From: Sutcliffiella halmapala
GTDB taxonomy: Bacteria > Bacillota > Bacilli > Bacillales > Bacillaceae_I
Reading direction: 5' to 3'
Assembly: GCF_002019665.1 (NCBI RefSeq)
Contig: NZ_KV917375.1
Location: 4,105,445-4,169,444, forward strand
Length of the DNA stretch: 64,000 nt
Below the pieces are notes generated by a model. The model searched no databases. It was given only the letters and a program-made list of their open reading frames with translations, and was not told the origin of the DNA. Below, piece by piece: positions 61,964 through 64,000 of the stretch (within the stretch, counting starts at the first letter, position 1; every line of letters starts with the position of its first letter). The translations under genes were made by a program, and so were the position numbers.

Positions 61964-63139
61964 CTAAACCGTCAACTTCCCCAGCACTACAGGTTTCCTC
62001 GCCCCCGTAGCAGACGGCAGATTGTTAGGTACGCCAAACAGGCTCTCGTTCGCTAACAGTGCAAAGGCCACCGCTTCCTTCGAATCGCTGGACAGACCAT
62101 AATCCTCTTGGGTCTTCACGTCAAAGTTGCCTTCTTCACGTAAATAGCTAAGCAAAGTAGGATTATAGGCCCCACCACCACTGACAATCAAGGTATCGAC
62201 CGGACCAGTTAAGAAGCGTTCATATTGATCGATGATTGTTAAAGCAGTAAATTTGGTCACCGTCGCCATAATATCCACGGCTGAAAGCCCCTGCTCGATG
62301 AGTCCTGCAACGAGCTTCCTCGTATACATGGTCCCAAACAACTCTCGTCCAGTACTCTTTGGAATAGGTAGATGAAAATAAGGATTCTGTAGCAGCTCGC
62401 TCAGCACTCCCTCATTCGCCTTACCCTTCGCCGCCATTTCCCCACCATCGTCATAGTGCGCTCTTCCATTAGTCAAAATCACTATTGCTTCATCCATAAT
62501 CATATTCCCTGGACCTGTATCAAACGCAATGACTTCACTTGGCGCTCCACCTTTTGGAAGATAGGTGACATTTCCGATTCCGCCAATATTTTGCAAAGCG
62601 ATACTTTCTGAGTCTGAGCGAAACAGTAGATAGTCCACATATGGGACTAGTGGAGCACCTCCTCCACCTGCGGCCATGTCACGTACGCGGAAATCAGACA
62701 TAACCGGACAGTTGAAGGCTTCCGCAATGATAGAAGCTTCTCCCAGTTGCAGAGTGGAACGCACCAGACCATCTATCTCAACCGGAATATGATAAAGCGT
62801 CTGACCATGTGAACCGATAAAGTCGATATCTTCCTTTTGGAAGCCATGCTTCTTGATTACAGTTTCCGCGGCGTTACTGAACATTTCCCCTAGCTCAAAA
62901 TTCAGGCTGCACAAGGTATCGACCGAGCTTTTCGCAGGCTCGAACTGTTCAAAAATCCGCTCGCGCAACTCGGCTGAAATAGGGACATTTTCAAATGCCA
63001 GCTCCTGATATGCCATGCTTTCTCCAGCACCTTTTACTGATACAATCGCTACATCCACCCCATCAACAGAGGTCCCTGACATAAGTCCGATTCCGATTCT
63101 TTCCTCTTTGTTTGCGAGTTGTTGTAAGAGTTCGATCAT
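61964..63139 (-). CDS. anmK: Anhydro-N-acetylmuramic acid kinase
   Basis: 391 residues, ASKHA fold: GIGLMSGTSVDGVDVAIV (phosphate 1) near 15-32, GSHGQTLYH near 110, LQNIGGIGNVTYLP and FDTGPGNMIMDEA (phosphate 2) near 185-215, and SGGGAYNPTLL near 315. It converts anhydroMurNAc to MurNAc-6-phosphate in cell-wall recycling. It overlaps the nagZ stop codon (ATGA), with AAGGTG before the ATG. Confidence 0.93.
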   Translation of the reverse strand: MIELLQQLANKEERIGIGLMSGTSVDGVDVAIVSVKGAGESMAYQELAFENVPISAELRERIFEQFEPAKSSVDTLCSLNFELGEMFSNAAETVIKKHGFQKEDIDFIGSHGQTLYHIPVEIDGLVRSTLQLGEASIIAEAFNCPVMSDFRVRDMAAGGGGAPLVPYVDYLLFRSDSESIALQNIGGIGNVTYLPKGGAPSEVIAFDTGPGNMIMDEAIVILTNGRAHYDDGGEMAAKGKANEGVLSELLQNPYFHLPIPKSTGRELFGTMYTRKLVAGLIEQGLSAVDIMATVTKFTALTIIDQYERFLTGPVDTLIVSGGGAYNPTLLSYLREEGNFDVKTQEDYGLSSDSKEAVAFALLANESLFGVPNNLPSATGARKPVVLGKLTV

Positions 63140-64000
63140 AGTTTTTTCACCTTCGAATCAAGTAATGTAATTGGTAGTTTTCCTGATGCCTCCAGCTCTC
63201 CTAAAAGCACCTTACTTGCTGACTCTAACGCCAGTGCTCTACTTTCATAGGTTACCAGATACGTAGAAACCTCTGGGAACTTGCCAATATCATAGGGACT
63301 ACGCATTGCAACCACCGCTACCTTATCTTTTATATTTTCGACAAGATTTTGAACAAGTTTCACCTGTAACTGATTAGCTACTGCCTGATAGGTTGCCACT
63401 ATCACCTTGTCAAAGCTTGCAGCATCAGCAACAATCTTCGTAATCTCTTCCTCAGAAGGAGAAACTGTTATAACCACTTCTTCTACATGCGGCAGGCGTT
63501 TCTTTAAATAAGTTCCGAGTGTTATCTTCGTCGCCAAGGTTTCATCTACATCCGTCGCCACTTGCGGATCTACGGTAACGAGCAATACTCTTTCATCAAC
63601 TGTTAGAGGGAAACATTTTCCACTATTCTTAACAAGCGTCATGCTCTTTTCACTAACGACTCGTGCATACTCCAGATTCTCTTCCTTACTGACAAGCACC
63701 GCTGCCTCTGCCCAGGAAACAGTTTCTTCTCCAAGTTTTCTTTTTTCTTTCAGCTTCAGAATACGTTCAACAGAGCGATCCACTTGTTCCGTCGAAATGC
63801 GTCCGCTCTCCACCGCTTTCCTCACTGCCTCCATCGCTCTATACTGACGTTCAAATGTGTGGCTGATCAATACAATATCTATGCCAGCCTCCACTGCCAT
63901 AATTGAAGCTTCCTCTATTCCGTAATAGTCAATAATCGCCTTCATTTCCATGCAGTCTGTCATCGCTACTCCATCATAGCCTAGCTTTTCACGCAATAAG
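63136..64000 (-). CDS. nagZ: Beta-N-acetylhexosaminidase NagZ (GH3), 5' end cut by window
   Basis: Partial: the start lies beyond base 64000. The visible part begins with LREKLGYDGVAMTDCMEM, which holds the GH3 catalytic Asp (TD), and continues with the GH3 C-terminal alpha/beta sandwich domain (VSEKSMTLVKNSG, MRSPYDIGKFPEVSTYLVTYE). Two-domain NagZ of Bacillus cleaves GlcNAc from muropeptides and is secreted; the next gene, anmK, uses the product pathway. Confidence 0.88.
   Translation of the reverse strand, partial: LLREKLGYDGVAMTDCMEMKAIIDYYGIEEASIMAVEAGIDIVLISHTFERQYRAMEAVRKAVESGRISTEQVDRSVERILKLKEKRKLGEETVSWAEAAVLVSKEENLEYARVVSEKSMTLVKNSGKCFPLTVDERVLLVTVDPQVATDVDETLATKITLGTYLKKRLPHVEEVVITVSPSEEEITKIVADAASFDKVIVATYQAVANQLQVKLVQNLVENIKDKVAVVAMRSPYDIGKFPEVSTYLVTYESRALALESASKVLLGELEASGKLPITLLDSKVKKL

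Overview
The window is chromosomal DNA of a low-GC, endospore-forming member of the Bacillaceae. Supporting signs are a GerAA/AB/AC-type germinant receptor operon with a sigma-G-like promoter, a PdaA-type cortex deacetylase, RlmCD, LutABC/LutR/LutP, the yfkAB-yfkD-yfkE neighbourhood known from Bacillus subtilis, strong AGGAGG ribosome binding sites, and many hairpin plus U-tract terminators. The genus cannot be settled from sequence reading alone. No rRNA, tRNA, intact transposase or prophage was seen; most genes are ordinary core or niche genes.

Layout. 1-7.2 kb: end of an ABC transporter operon, an MMPL exporter with a secreted heptad-repeat partner and a divergent TetR regulator, then a DUF418 membrane protein. 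7.3-13.1 kb: a five-gene oligopeptide ABC transporter (oppBCDF-A) preceded on the minus strand by a complete SAM-I (S-box) riboswitch with terminator and antiterminator. 13.2-18.9 kb: a PAP2 phosphatase; an AHSA1-ArsR-YdeI operon whose last gene carries a CDGSH iron-sulfur motif; an Xre/membrane-protein pair behind an 18-bp palindrome; a stretch of gene relics; a TetR/SDR divergent pair. 18.9-24.6 kb: a ger operon with a broken gerAB, then an ECF41-type sigma factor and a carboxymuconolactone decarboxylase-like gene that share one promoter motif. 24.9-31.5 kb: one giant wall-anchored nuclease/5'-nucleotidase of 2209 residues with a tandem duplication. 32-40 kb: housekeeping genes (YgjP-like peptidase, Dus, RlmCD, AlkA, PdaA, class I fumarase). 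40-50 kb: small membrane genes, a second Xre/membrane pair, an AraC regulator, an array of 52-bp tandem repeats, SE1561, yfkAB, azoR, yfkD, a second minisatellite, a YczE-type protein, a candidate sRNA, a GC-rich repeat element, a Ca2+/H+ antiporter and a PNPOx-like protein. 50-60.4 kb: lactate and glycolate catabolism (lutCBA, lutR, lutP, a CdaR-type regulator, glcD, glcF). 60.5-64 kb: a macrolide phosphotransferase homologue and the muropeptide recycling pair anmK-nagZ, nagZ cut by the window end.

How the parts work together. The Opp transporter is probably switched on when S-adenosylmethionine is low, which points to methionine-yielding peptides. The lut region reads as one regulon: a palindrome GTCATC-W-GATGA and a cre-like site lie before both lutA and lutP, on either side of lutR. 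The two Xre/membrane pairs have the same layout of paired TGTwA-type palindromes just upstream. The ECF41 sigma factor probably transcribes itself and the convergent decarboxylase gene.

The most unusual material is non-coding: the exact-period 52-bp array (42528-43176), the 21/42-bp array (47070-47195), the 132-bp GC-rich element (48210-48341), small dispersed GGACAGG/CCTGTCC elements, and the candidate small RNA near 48.0 kb.
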